Below, piece by piece: positions 1-12,200 of a stretch of 64,000 bases of DNA. The notes beneath the pieces are model-generated. The model did no database searches, was not told the origin of the DNA, and saw only the letters and a program-made list of their open reading frames with translations. Within the stretch, counting starts at the first letter, position 1. Every line of letters begins with the position of its first letter. The position numbers were made by a program, and so were the translations under genes. Source of the DNA: Lineus longissimus (lineage: Eukaryota > Nemertea > Pilidiophora > Heteronemertea > Lineidae); contig NC_088318.1 in assembly GCF_910592395.1 (NCBI RefSeq), forward strand, positions 5,912,756-5,976,755. Reading direction: 5' to 3'.

Positions 1-202
1 CCCAATACTTTCATCTGCAGGGAATGTTATCTCCTTCCCTGACCGAGACAAGCCATCTTACCCACAAAATGTTTACCCAGGGATCACCCAGCTAAGATCA
101 TGTCGTGCAACCGAGATGTTGTCGAATACACAGGTTGTGTCATCTCCTAAACTGCCAGAGAAAAATCGTCTGTCACATGATTTGTCATTGACCCAGGTCA
201 TT

Positions 203-320
203 GGGTGATATGAATAAAGACTAGCAAATACTTTATCTAAAAATCCATGCACAATTTACACAAGGCCTTTCTGTACAAAATTGTAGTAAAAGCATTTAGT
301 TGTCTTTATTCATATCACCC
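203..320. mobile_element. Palindromic MITE, copy 1
   Basis: A 118-bp element starting GGGTGATATGAATAAAG and ending in its inverse (CTTTATTCATATCACCC). The inner part is not symmetric. A second copy lies in inverted orientation at 4268-4385. It has no coding capacity, so it is a short non-autonomous DNA transposon. The superfamily is not assignable because no clear target duplication is seen. Confidence 0.7.
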
Positions 321-1836
321 ACTGTCAATATAACATAGGGTGTGTCGAAAAAACAAACAAGACATATATACCGCGACCATGATGTTTTTTTCATATCATC
401 TTCAACTTACATCAATATTTATATCTGTTGTCTCCAAGAGACACTACTGAGAATTAACATCGTCGATTACAACATGGTCTTCATTCCAAATCAACCTCAA
501 TTCAACATTATGGAGTTGTGATGCAATCACCTTGGGCTGCATTTAATGCTTGGCCAAAGTAACTCGGATAGTTTTCCATCGTAGAAATACACCAACTAAG
601 TGTAGTATTAAACACATTGATGGCAAAACCAATTCAATGGTCTTCTGTCTATTTTAACTGGCCTGATTTTTGTGAGACCCGTCACCTCTAGTCCTTTCGC
701 TTTGTCTTTGTTTGCAACGTATGAAGTACTACATGTAGTTGGATGTCCTTGAAAATTGTTTTTTATTGATACGTGCTTTGCGGCCAAATCTCACTGATTT
801 TCTAATTTCAATTACCATGGCAAACACAAAGTTTTTTCTACGTATTTGTGTAAATTGTCCATCGAATGCGAATTTTCTATCCCGATTGATTTATTTCTTG
901 ACCAATCTAGATGAAATGCTCCATTGAACATATTTTGGACCAAATTTCTTCACAGCATTGTTCATCACCCACTTCTGGACCAATTATATGGGCTTGCAAC
1001 AATCAACATACCCAAAAGCACGACTGAACCTCCTTAAAGAAATTTTTCAATATGCTTTTTTGGTCAAACTTATTTCAATAAAGAACAAACTTTAAAGAAA
1101 TCCAACCAGGGTGTGCTCTGCAGAGCCTCATACGTTGCAGTCAAAAAACAAATGATTATCCGATAATTACCACAGCGTCAACTACTGTAAAGATTCAATT
1201 TTGAAGTATGTACAATAACTAAGAGTGTATACCACTGCTGTTTTATTCACAGGGTGACGCGTAAAGAATATTTTGAATCAAACTTCACACAGTTTATTTG
1301 TGCGAGCATTTCTAATGATGTGTTTGCTAGCAGATTGTACAATGGTCCCTTTTGCACTCGATTCTGGCAAAGATTAATGCCGCAAGATCAAGTGCGGTCT
1401 ACATCATACTATTATCGCAAAGCATTGGAACTCCTCCCTTGATGAACTGTATTTTGAGCACTACCAGAAGGTGCAAGCATGGGAAAATTGATGACACCAG
1501 GTGTTTATATCACTATGATTCAGACTGTACTTTTGACATCAGTCACCAAAATCTTTCTAACATATTTTCATTAGATTTAGACAATCCTAAAATACTTCCA
1601 AATTCATATTCTCAATCGAACTCTTCAAATGATCATACAGCAAATATCATCTGGGCCCGGTCATAGGAAAGCATGTTACCTTTAAATAATAACATCATGT
1701 TGACATGTTGTTTCATGTACATCTTTGCACATGTATCAACACGTCAGCATGATGATATGAGCTAACATGCTTTCTAACAACCAGACCCTGGTTTTCATGT
1801 GATCTTCAACAACACCATAACGGCAAAGTCAATAGA
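321..1836. other. Non-coding stretch, no gene recognised
   Basis: AT-rich sequence with many stops in all frames. The longest readings, about 62 and 104 codons between 1254 and 1666 on the plus strand, lie in two frames that overlap. They follow an acceptor-like TTTTATTCACAG but show no family motif, so I do not call them a gene. Confidence 0.5.
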
Positions 1837-2015
1837 GTAGAACCTCTCTATTAAGGACACCCTCAGGACTGACAAGTGCTGTCCTTAATAGAGTGGTGTC
1901 CTGATTAGAGAGGTCAAATTGAATGGAAACAACCAATTTGGGACCAAAACTAGTGTCCTTAATAAAGAGGTTGTCCTTAATAGAGAGGTGCCAGCTAAGG
2001 GAGGTTCCACTGTAT
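1837..2015. repeat. Dispersed repeat with AGAACCTCTCTATTAAGGAC ends, copy 1
   Basis: About 180 bp beginning AGTAGAACCTCTCTATTAAG and ending GCTAAGGGAGGTTCCACTGT. The two ends are imperfect inverted repeats, and inner GTCCTTAATAGAGAGG motifs recur. A second copy with the same order lies at 54014-54196. The TACAGT...ACTGTA ends suggest a Tc1/mariner-type non-autonomous element with TA target duplication (inference). Confidence 0.65.
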
Positions 2016-2216
2016 GTAATTACATGTGTAAAGCAAACACAGACAGTTTAGTAATGACTCGCTTCATCAAACAAATATAAATACAGGATGTTCCAGTAAG
2101 TTTTCCTGATCAATACTTGCAAATTCTTTAGTAGTTACATGTATTTCCATCACTACAGTCCTAGTCACAAATGACATACCCCTGCTTTGGGCAAGCTGCG
2201 CACAACCTACGCTCTA

Positions 2217-2306
2217 CAGGGCCGCCCAGAATTATTTTTTTCCCTCACACAATAGATACACAATAGAATTCTATTGTGCATGGGAAAAATAATTCTTGGC
2301 CACCCT
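2217..2306. mobile_element. Mariner-type MITE (CAGGGYGGCCCAGAATTATT), copy 1
   Basis: A 90-bp palindromic element flanked by TA on both sides. Its ends are CAGGGCCGCCCAGAATTATT and the inverse AATAATTCTTGGCCACCCTG. Two related copies lie at 4036-4160 and 4964-5052. TA duplications and CAGGGTG ends are typical of non-autonomous Tc1/mariner elements. Confidence 0.75.
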
Positions 2307-2887
2307 GTAGTACCTACACAAGAGTTACATACACAGATGTATTACCGTGAAGGTTTGTGTATCTCAAGCGGTAAAACCGGTAATCCCACGGCAGAAAACG
2401 TTTCCAAGCAGCTCACGGTAAAATTGCAGTCGGAAAATTGGTGCCACCTATCCACAGGGTTGAGCAATATAGGCTGCACGCATGTATCTAAGTTACAGGA
2501 ACATGCATGTACATGTAACGCATAAACATAAACAAAATTTAGGGATGTCAATTGTCTTTGGGACGACGAATTGAGGGATGTCAATTGTGATTAGGACTGT
2601 AGTAAATCATTTAAAACTAATCCTTGAAACTAATCAAATACCTGTTCTTTTCAGGACACCCCATTTTCATCTTTCATTTTTACCGTCTCACTTTCAAATA
2701 TTGTGTTGCAATTCCAAAAATACATACGCATATTGGCTTGTCATCTGACAATGGACATAAGCTGTTTTGAATATAAATCAAGGAAAACTCTGCTATCAAC
2801 AGTCATTAGCAAACGATAAAACGTTTCATTAGGAATACACAATGCCTACCGGTTCAGCCAAGGGACTTGTTTTCAATCAACATGTTC

Positions 2888-3289
2888 AGGGAGCTTCATA
2901 GCCTAGTGGTTAACACTGCTGGCTACCACGCAAAAGGGCCCGGGTTTAATGCCGGGGAGAATCCAGGATTGTATTTCTGGATGAACCAGCGTGGCTTTCA
3001 ATGAACTAAAATTCCTGACTCTTCACAGTCCTTCGAATGAGACTTAAAACCGATGTTCCTTGTATCTGGTGTCTATGCCAGGGCAGGTTAAAGACCCCAT
3101 CAAGTGGGAAACATGAGTAGCTTGCGTGGACTCTACCTTTGGCCGAAGTCGGAGTCGCTAGGCCAATAAACCCAATTGGCGCATAAACCGTAGTGTCACG
3201 CATAAACGTTCATTCCGCCTTGGAGGAGGAATACTCCCTGGAGAAAATCACCTCCAAGTGCAGAGTGAACGCTGTAGAAGAAGAAGAAT
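2888..3289 (+). mobile_element. tRNA-derived SINE, full-length copy
   Basis: The head resembles a tRNA gene with internal pol III promoter boxes: an A-box-like TAGCCTAGTGGTTA near 2899 and a B-box-like GGGTTTAATGCC near 2942. A unique body follows, with CGCCTTGGAGGAGGAATACT and ATCACCTCCAAGTGCAG, and then a GAAGAAGAAGAATC tail. The last 130 bp recur at 44346-44475. Pol III boxes plus a dispersed truncated copy support a SINE. It is unlikely to be a working tRNA because the head does not fold into a proper cloverleaf by eye. Confidence 0.65.
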
Positions 3290-3780
3290 CAACATGTGTA
3301 TTAAAACAATGAAGAGAGAGGCATTGTGTTTTCCTAACACTCATGATCCTGACGAAGTCCTATACAAGAAGCGGTAATAACTGCAAAAGCAATTTCAATG
3401 TAATATACATTATTTCTTCATAAGAAAGCAACGCTATAAGAAACAGTAAACTTATGTTCAACACCAAGCTCTTCAGCCATTTTCTTCATCAAATAATGAT
3501 TCATTTATTCATTCTACGCCCCAAACAAAGAAATTCTCCCCTAGAATATTTCAGGACAGGCAGAGCATGATAAATCCTGTGTTCAATCTATAGCATTATT
3601 AAGTCAGAACCTGAACTTGCTCGGGTCATCCCATTTGTCAGAATTTGCTGCGTCCCTTCACAGAAAGAGCCAAGCTGGAAATGTCCAGAACTCTTGACAG
3701 GTAATACCAACTTCAACAAATCACACCAATGGTGCAACTTGGACATCTGCAGACACATGCAGGCCTACCTCGAGTTTAAG

Positions 3781-3917
3781 GAATTGATACCCAACTGGAG
3801 GTATTGGTCATCTCACCAACACTGCGAGTGAGGGTAGAGCTGAAATATACAGTCCAAAACCAAGGGGACAGCTGACGTTTTGGGCGAAATTACAGCTCCA
3901 CTCACAGTATCAATTTC
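3781..3917 (-). repeat. Dispersed repeat fragment (GAATTGATACC...GGAGGTATTGG)
   Basis: Matches, in inverse orientation, the end of the repeat at 14174-14545: shared blocks are GAATTGATACC, GGAGGTATTG, AGGGTAGAGCTGAAAT and CCAAAACCAAGG. Truncated copy with no coding content. Confidence 0.5.
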
Positions 3918-4035
3918 TATTCCAAAACAACTTAACTAAACATAGAGATGAGGTCACAGCGACCTTGACTGCCTCAATTTTTGACTCAACCAAAAACCAC
4001 TCCCGCCAGAACGAGGCACAGAGTTTAGTACACTA

Positions 4036-4160
4036 CAGTGTGGCCCAGAATTATTTTCCCTATGTCACATGATTTGGAAACAGAGTATTGTACATTTTAC
4101 ACTTAAGCTGCACAATAACCCGCTTCCAAATCACAAGGAAAATAATTCGTGGCCACCCTG
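4036..4160. mobile_element. Mariner-type MITE, copy 2
   Basis: TA-flanked, 125 bp, ends CAGTGTGGCCCAGAATTATT and the inverse GGCCACCCTG. The interior is longer than and different from the copies at 2217 and 4964; only the outer 25 bp are shared. Confidence 0.7.
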
Positions 4161-4267
4161 TATATTAACAGTGCTAAACAGTGCAACTTTACAGTGTTAA
4201 AGAATATGCGTCAATCCCAAAATCCCACTCCTTGGAAGAAGCAGGGTTACTGGAATGACAAAACAAT

Positions 4268-4385
4268 GGCCGATATGAATAAAGTCTAGCAAATGCTTTT
4301 ACTTCAATTTTGTACAGAAAGGCTTTGTGTAAATGTACATGGAGTTTTAGATAAAAGCATTTGCTCGTCTTTATTCATATCACCC
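4268..4385. mobile_element. Palindromic MITE, copy 2 (inverted relative to copy 1)
   Basis: Ends CCGATATGAATAAAGTCTAG and TCTTTATTCATATCACCC. The inner sequence is the reverse complement of the copy at 203-320 with a few substitutions. Confidence 0.7.
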
Positions 4386-4963
4386 AATGACAGGACCTGA
4401 CGCGTCATTTTCAACTGCTGACATTATTCAAATGTCTGACAGAACATTTTTGGATATTTTAAACTTTCATCCTGAACACACGTTTTATGACCTAATCCTG
4501 TATAACATCACTGTTACATATTAATCAGTCGACGAAATAATAAATTATGAATTTAAATTATAAGAAATTAAGTATGCACACACCATTTCCAAATCCAATA
4601 GCACACTTTTGCATTATTTCACAGCGTGATGAGTATAATGTTGTATAAAATAACGTACGGGTTACGTACCAGTCATGCTGGGTCACAACTGGATGTATGA
4701 AAATCCAAAAGGTCGAATATTTTGCAGTTACAATGTAGTTACATTGAAGAAACCTAACTTGTTTCTGTTAGGCAGGCATTTGGAAAAGGCCCCAGCACAA
4801 GTAGCCTGAAGTAAATTGCATGCCCAGAGAAGACGACCTAAGCACATTTATTCTCTGCACATAATTTTTTTTACAGATTCTGGTCCATCAGTTTATGATT
4901 TTGCCCCTTTAACGTCTTTAGCAAGTAGTTTTATATAGAGTTTATGTACAGTGGTGGTATGTA

Positions 4964-5052
4964 CACGGTGGCCCAGAATTATTTTCCCTTGCACAATTTA
5001 GAATTTTATTGTGTATCCGTTGTGTGAGGGAAAATAATTCTGGGCCACCCTG
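4964..5052. mobile_element. Mariner-type MITE, copy 3
   Basis: TA-flanked 89-bp palindrome with ends CACGGTGGCCCAGAATTATT and GAAAATAATTCTGGGCCACC. Almost the whole element folds on itself. Confidence 0.75.
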
Positions 5053-7844
5053 TAGAATACTTTTTGGATTGAGGGGGATGCATGGATAATCAACTTGTCA
5101 AACAATTCTAATCTCTGCACAGAATTGTCTTGCTACAGCTCTGCTATCACCATTTTCCGGTTGGAACAGTATCCTGTTGCATGACCAAAATTTCTCCGAG
5201 GATACCGACTGTTTTTTAGTACCATGAGATACTTGTTTGGACCAAGTATTTCAATACCAGCAAACTGTTCAGACATAAACCTGGTGCCTGGCACTGGTGG
5301 TGTTGAGAGTAAAAAAGTTGAAAAAAATTTCCACCTGAAAATGTTTTTTCCTGGAACTGCTCTATTGACAAAAGTATCACTCTAAACTCCTGATTTTTGA
5401 TCCGGTGTCAGAAATTTAGAGCTCCACACAGAACTGAGGCATTGACCTTTCTATTTCTGCTGTCAAATAATCACTTTTTAAGCTGGAAAAAATCAGAAAG
5501 GTCACATCCCTTTCAGAGACTATATTAAGCAATCAATCTAGCATAAACAAGCTCATTAGGACACCCAACAAGATCCTTTAGCAATAACAAAGCATGTTAA
5601 GCAATATTTTCGTGTCATAAGTGATATCACTAACAAATATTTCGGCATTGCCTATCGCCCTAAACTGCAACAGAACATAAAACGCTTTGTATCCCAAACC
5701 ATTATCCTCCTCCCCGGCCCAGCGCAAGAAGTAACTGAAAAAGAAACATGTACATGCGGGGATAAACGACAGTTACAGATTCTCTTGAAGAAATAATTAC
5801 AAAGCAGAGGATTGGTACACAAATTAGGAATCAGAAACAAGAAAATGTAGAATTGCATGAATCGGTCCTCCAATCGCCCAATTATTTTTGATTTGCCATG
5901 GTGCAGCCCTCCTTATTGTTTGAAAGGCATCAAATATCATCTTACACCACGAAAAGATCCAGTAACCTTTCTCTTTCGACACCCCCCCCCACAACATTAC
6001 TTTCAAGTCTGAAATGCTCATATGACCAACTTTTTAACATATTCAGATTTTTTATAACTATATTTACAACTCGTCACCGAGTGGCAACAAACAGGCACTC
6101 ATGCTTCAAACTATAAAAGCAGGGTGCAGTGACCCTTTAAAACTTGGAGATGTCCTACATTACGGTATACATGTAGCAGCATTGTTGAATTCATGTGCAG
6201 GTGAACTTAAAATTGACTTTGCCTACACTTTTGGGAAACCTTAGAGACAACTCTACAGAAAAGGCGCATTTTGTAACAGACAAAAATTGAGCGGTGAAAG
6301 GGATATGAAACGACTCATCTCCTTACAAGGCCTAAGCCATAGCATTCGGGTGAGCCCACATTTTTTCTTGTAACCAGGTAGTCCAATCCGATGCGCCAGA
6401 TTTTTAGCATTATTACACCTTAATATCCTTTGACTATTAACGACTCATCTCCATCTTCCCCAAACAAATGTCTTGCAATTGCAACAGAAAACCATGGAGA
6501 AGCTCAATAGCATCTCATGGTAAATTTTGGGTGGAACCTAATTCGGGAACGCTTGAACATCATTTAAACATCAACCATTAATCTCAGCACCAAGGAACAT
6601 CCATCCCACAAACAAATCAGGCGCACGTCAGGCACTGGAACAAAATACCTCTCAACAACCTTTGCATATAACATTCTAACAGTCACAAACAGCTCCAAGT
6701 AGATTGTGCATCCAAAACCAAAACTTCAGCAAACTATTTTATATTTTTTTCATCACATTCACCGGTACGTCCGTCTCTGAAAACGGCACTTCCAAATTTA
6801 GGAAAATTTCTAAACGTCCATAACGCGTTCTGTTTTCTTTGGAATTAATTTGCTTCCAAAAACATTGAACAAACTTTGTTGTGCTTCTATTCTGTGGTTA
6901 GTCCTTCTCTCAACTTTCAAGCAGAGTAAAAAAGCACATCCTACACTCCCACAACCAAGATTGAGAAGTTGAATTTTATTTCCAATCCTTTTCTGAGGCT
7001 CCAAAGTGTATGTCTCGGACCAACTAGAACGTGAGCCCAACCACTGAGAACGTATCCTTACACCTCGACACCAGAAACTCACAAATTGAAACGGACCAGA
7101 AGCATCGCGAACTACAAAGGCGCACATTACTCAATACCCCCCCCCCCCCCCTATCAAATCCAACAACTAAGCCATTTGTGCAGCAAAATGTGTAAATTTT
7201 ATGCAAATTATAATCCAAATTCAAAGTTGCCACAATGCATATGGAATTTTCCAAGATCAGTTCAACACCTCTCTTATACTTATGTGTTGATGCCCTGATC
7301 ACACCATTGACTTTTGACAATGCAGTAGAAAAAACAAACCCCTGTACAATGCATGCATGTATAGCAAGTATTTAACAAATCCTTGGTATCAGAATGACAG
7401 AGTCTTTTCTGAATCAAAGTTGGCACTGAATTACCCTGGAAAGTGCCTGAAAGGCCCGCAATCAGAACCCATTTCATAAAGCTTGGTACATTTGCGACTT
7501 TTTATCATATGGCAGCAAATATTCGTAGTATGACTTTATGTTACAAGTAGCCAAATCACAAATGAAATATTACACAATTGTTTGTATAAATGTCTCAAAT
7601 ATTCACAAGAATCGTTCCTGATACTAGCATACTAATGATTGAAGCGCCAGCCGGAACCCCAAACCATAACTTTTTATTGAATAAAAAGCTTGAGAAACAC
7701 TGCTGCTTTGATATTGCAACTTGGTAGCAGCTTGACAGGCATCCCCTCAAAATGTCATTTGTCCAATTAACACAATCACTTCATCATCCTGACCACACCA
7801 GAACAGAAACAAAAAGTTATCAACTTCAACCAATAGTCTACAAA
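5053..7844. other. Non-coding stretch, no gene recognised
   Basis: No recognisable coding region, RNA gene or long repeat. Contains short C-runs at 5983-5991 and 7137-7150. Part of it may be the 3' untranslated or downstream region of USP10, but I could not place a poly(A) site. Confidence 0.4.
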
Positions 7845-8106
7845 GGCCTACGCCATTCGTTAAAAACTTTGAATTTTAATTGAATTGAGAAATGTTCAAT
7901 TGCGAAAATACATACTAAATATAAATTTCAACATTGCCATTGTGTAGACTGATATACAAATACTATGAATACCAAGTTTAGACAAATTTGTATTCACAAT
8001 AACTGCACTACGGCATTGTATATTGGCGGATTTTTATTTAACCGGACGACAAGTAATTATGAACGGCGTACTCCTTAATTAGTTGTCTGACAACTAATGC
8101 AACATG
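7845..8106. mobile_element. MITE with TACGCCGTTC ends, copy 1
   Basis: About 260 bp starting AAAGGCCTACGCCATTCGTT and ending TTATGAACGGCGTACTCCTT, so the ends are inverted repeats. An inverted copy with the same inner blocks (ACAAATACTATGAATACCAA, TGCACTA) is at 13029-13290 in a USP10 intron. Non-coding DNA transposon relic. Confidence 0.6.
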
Positions 8107-9259
8107 GGACTACAGTTTTAAAACTGTAAATTCATATATATACTGTCACTGCCATAGCTTTTTTAGCCTTAACAGCAAGTTTTGCAGGTTTTTGTACACA
8201 TATATACACAGTAAGCACTCGATTAAAAAGTGGCAGACACCATTCTGATTTATTTTTTATCAGCATGAGAAATCCAAAAGATCTGCTATATACATAATTT
8301 CTCCCCTTAGATCAGTGAGAATTTTTTCCCCTAGCTGACTTTTGTACCTTAAGTTAGATTAGCATCATAATGCCCCAGCAAATGCATACCAGTGGACGTA
8401 AGACTATTCAAAGCCACAGGAGATCCTCATAAGCTAGATATTAGCTGTACAAACCCACATCATCGCATGTAAGCTAGGTACATGTATTTACATTAGAAGT
8501 CACTTGAAAATATACATATCTACACTATGGGCCCAGTGAGATTGATCAATTACTTATAGCAATAAAGGTCAGAGGCATTTTATGGGATTTTCCTACTACT
8601 GCGTAGGTTTAATACAATAATAGAAAAGGCAGCTGCAGTATCTGTCTGATTTGACAAGTTGAATCAAATAACCACATTAATCCAACCACAATAGAGGTCA
8701 GTATAAGATGCAGAGGTTGAATTTAACCACTGCAACCGCTGCCAAGGCAGTCGTCGCTCTCCAAAATGACTTTGTGCCCTCTCAACTTTCTTTCACATTT
8801 TTCAGTACCCAAGGCCAAAATGGCTCCGAAACTAGTGCCCCAATATTTTTTTATTTCAAGGCCTGATGATGTAATATGCCATCCTGTGATGTCACACAAT
8901 GGTGGGGTCCATGGATTAGCTTGGGATTTTTTGCATTCCCATGGGCAGCCAAACATAAATTTACCAATTGTAGCAAAGTGTGTGCTGAAATTCACTCAGA
9001 TATTTCTGGGTTGTTTTAAATGCTCACTGCGCCTGCAGTTACAACAATGAAAAGCAGTGTTGTGCCAATCTACTTACTATTCAACAGTAATTTATCACCA
9101 AACTCAAACTGCCCACCACACTGACCTTTGTTTTTTGACCGAACCACTAAACTACTGGGCCCAAATACTTTTGTGTGTTTTCACTCTTCATGAATATCGA
9201 ATACCGGTATATCTCAAGGAAATCCTTCAGTTTTGTAAGTTGGATTTCTCACCAATCCT

Positions 9260-12200
9260 TTAGGCAGAGAGCAGATCACATCGCCTATAATATAGGAGAT
9301 ATGGAACTTTTGGAGCTGTGAATTTCAAGACTTGACCGACAGGGATAACCTTGACCATGCCGTCGTCAATGCGTATCCAGCCGTTGATGCCGTTGTGGTA
9401 GATGTCGACAGTGTAATGGCCGCCAGCGGCGTGCTTGCCAAGATGGTAGATAACTGTAAGAAGGAGGAGAAAAACTTAAAGCCATGAAATTTTGGCGACA
9501 CTTTAGGTTGGCGTAATCACTCATTTTAATCGGCAATAAACTAGTTTAAAATGGCATTTGCTGCTGAGGATTAACTCCTTTAAAGGGGGACTATAGGCAG
9601 GAGCAGAGGGGCTAATTTGGCCATCTTCAGGTGGCTAATAAACACAGTAAGGGCCCTGGGTAATGTCAGATTCAGCACTAAATATATTCCTCGTACAAGC
9701 GTGAATCATTTCGACGTACTATGAGATGTGAGAGACCTCTATTGGCGACTTTGTGTAACTTTATCTTGCCTGCCTAGCTGCTGTCTATATTGTCCCTTTA
9801 ACACACAAATTCAAGTACTGTAAACACCAAACTTTCACAGTTAATTTATTTTTGCGGGATTTCCAAATGACCTAGATTTCCGAAAAATAAATATTGCGAG
9901 AAAAAAAAATTTGATGGAAAGAAACACAAAAACTTTGTACTCTGTACAAAAAATCGTGAAAATTTAATTATTTTCAAAAATTTTTGCAAATCGCCCAAAA
10001 AATGAGCAGGAAAATTTGGCACTTTGCAGTATGTTATTGACCACTGCCAGGTCACAACAGTGTGAGTTTGAAGTTTGTAGACCATGAATAAGGAAATCGA
10101 CTTTTTCAAAGAAGTTGGTATGGGCGCTGAGCAGTCATGCGTTTCACAAGTGACAAAAGAGTCACAGTGGCTTAGGCATTGTCCACTAAAGCCTTCTGAT
10201 GTGTTCCGAGTGTGCACATTTGATTTTTTATTGTTCTGATTCGTTTTTGTTGCAAAGACATTTGGCAGATATTACATGTACATGCACAACTGGAAATAAA
10301 CTCGTTGATCACTCTTACCTGCAAACAGTTTATAAGATCTTTGTTGATTTGAGACCTTTCCTTTCAGGTTGGTGGAGAGCAAATCTGGCGAAGACAGATA
10401 ATCATTAAGAATGACAAGATACAAGATAATCAAGCAGCGTAACATGAGTGCAAAATGAAATGGCCAGGGCCATTGTGCTCACCTCATGTGGAGGAAAGAT
10501 GGATAAAGAGCATGGTATTGTGTCATGTAGTGTTAGGTTTGATGTAGGTCCAAGCAATTACAATTTCCCCAAAATGGCCAATTTACAGTACATTCGACCT
10601 CTGTGACCTTGAAAAGTAGGTCAAATCAAAGAAGACCCGGGTGACACATTCAATGGTTGTTAGAATTAGATGTACCTATGATATAAAATTGGTGCCAATC
10701 GGGCACGTCATTACTAGGAATAATGGCATTTTGAAGAATTTAGGATTTGGCCCCCTCCCTGGAGGCCAAACGGCAAATCAGATCGCACCAAACTTCGGTA
10801 CCTGAGATCACCTGACCAAGGGGTACATGTGTACTTAATTTGTGACCAATAGTCATTGCAGTTAAGAAACGTGCCATAGTTACGGCCCGACGGCGAATTT
10901 ACGCCATTTGACCTCTGTGACCTTGACAAGAAGGTCAAATTAAAAACCTGTGTGACATATACTGTATGGTGGTTAGATGTACTCATGATATCAAATTGGT
11001 GGCAATCGGGCAAGAAGTTAAGGAATAATCACATTTTTAAGGTTTTTTGATTTTGCCCCCTGGTGGTCAAGTGGTGAATCATATTGGACCAAACTTCGGT
11101 CCCTGAGATCACCTGACTAAGGGGTAAATGTGTACCAAATTTGGTATCAATAGTCATTGCAGTTAAGAAACGTGCCATAGTTACGGCCTGACGGCGAATT
11201 TACGCCATTTGACCTCTGTGACCTTGACAAGAAGGTCAAATTAAAAACTTGTGTGACATATACTGTATAGTGGTTAGATGTACCCATGATATCAAATTGG
11301 TGGCAATCGGGCAAGAAGTTAAGGAATAATCACATTTTTAAGGTTTTTGGATTTTGCCCCCTGGTGGTCAAGTGGTGAATCATATTGGACCAAACTTGAC
11401 ACCTGACTAAGGGATAAATGTGTACCAAATTTGGTATCAATAGTCTTTGCAGTTTAGAAACGTGCCATCGTTACATCCTAACGGCCAATTTACACCATTT
11501 TACCTCTGTGACCTTGAAAAGGAGGTCAAATCAAAAACCCGGAGGATATATGATGCACCTTTGCTAGAAGTACCTACCATATTTTTTTCAAAATTTCCCG
11601 ACTACTATTAAGGGAGATATTGCATATTTTCACTTTTAACGTTTGGCCCCCTGGTGGCCAAACCATGAAACGAATCGGACCGAAACTTGGTCTCCAAGGT
11701 GTCATTACATAAAGGTACATGTGTACCAAGTTTCAACTCAATAGCTCTAACAGTTACGAAACGTGCCCTGCTAACGGACGACGGACGACGACGACGACGG
11801 ACGACGGACGCCACGGTATGGGATAAGCTCACCTCTGCTAAGAGGTGAGCTAAAAAGCTCATTTTTCTTTTAGCTGCTGGCGGAAAATCAAATCTCTATG
11901 ACGAAAATGGAAGAATCCGTAACATAAGACAGGATTTACTCTGATTATCAAGCAATCGCGTCCAGATATCTAAGTAACTCAAACAGTGACAGATATTCTA
12001 ATTATTACTTCAATAAGAAGGGCAACTAGTTCAAAAGCGAAAAGAGTTCCGAAATTGGTCAAACAAACTCACCTTTATTGACTTCTAAATCAATGCCATA
12101 ATCGATTTTCTTGATAACCTTCTGAATCCCTCCATCCTTGTTGTAAACGAAGCACTTTAGATGAAGGATCAAGACAGGGGGCAGCACCTCCAACATTATA

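Noticed and set aside
1254-1666. Two overlapping plus-strand frames of 62 and 104 codons after an acceptor-like site
   Set aside because: No family motif, the frames conflict, and no matching donor or partner exon was found.
2888-2965. Genuine tRNA gene
   Set aside because: It has promoter-box resemblance, but the arms do not pair properly and a dispersed body and tail follow, so it is a SINE head.
7086-7298. Plus frame with a PPPPP run
   Set aside because: Created by a C-homopolymer at 7137-7150; no other coding signal.
11608-11862. 84-codon minus frame with [14 protein letters not shown], also at 18201-18422
   Set aside because: It is the read-through of the GAC microsatellite and 3' hairpin of the Helitron-like element; the similarity between copies reflects the repeat, not a protein.
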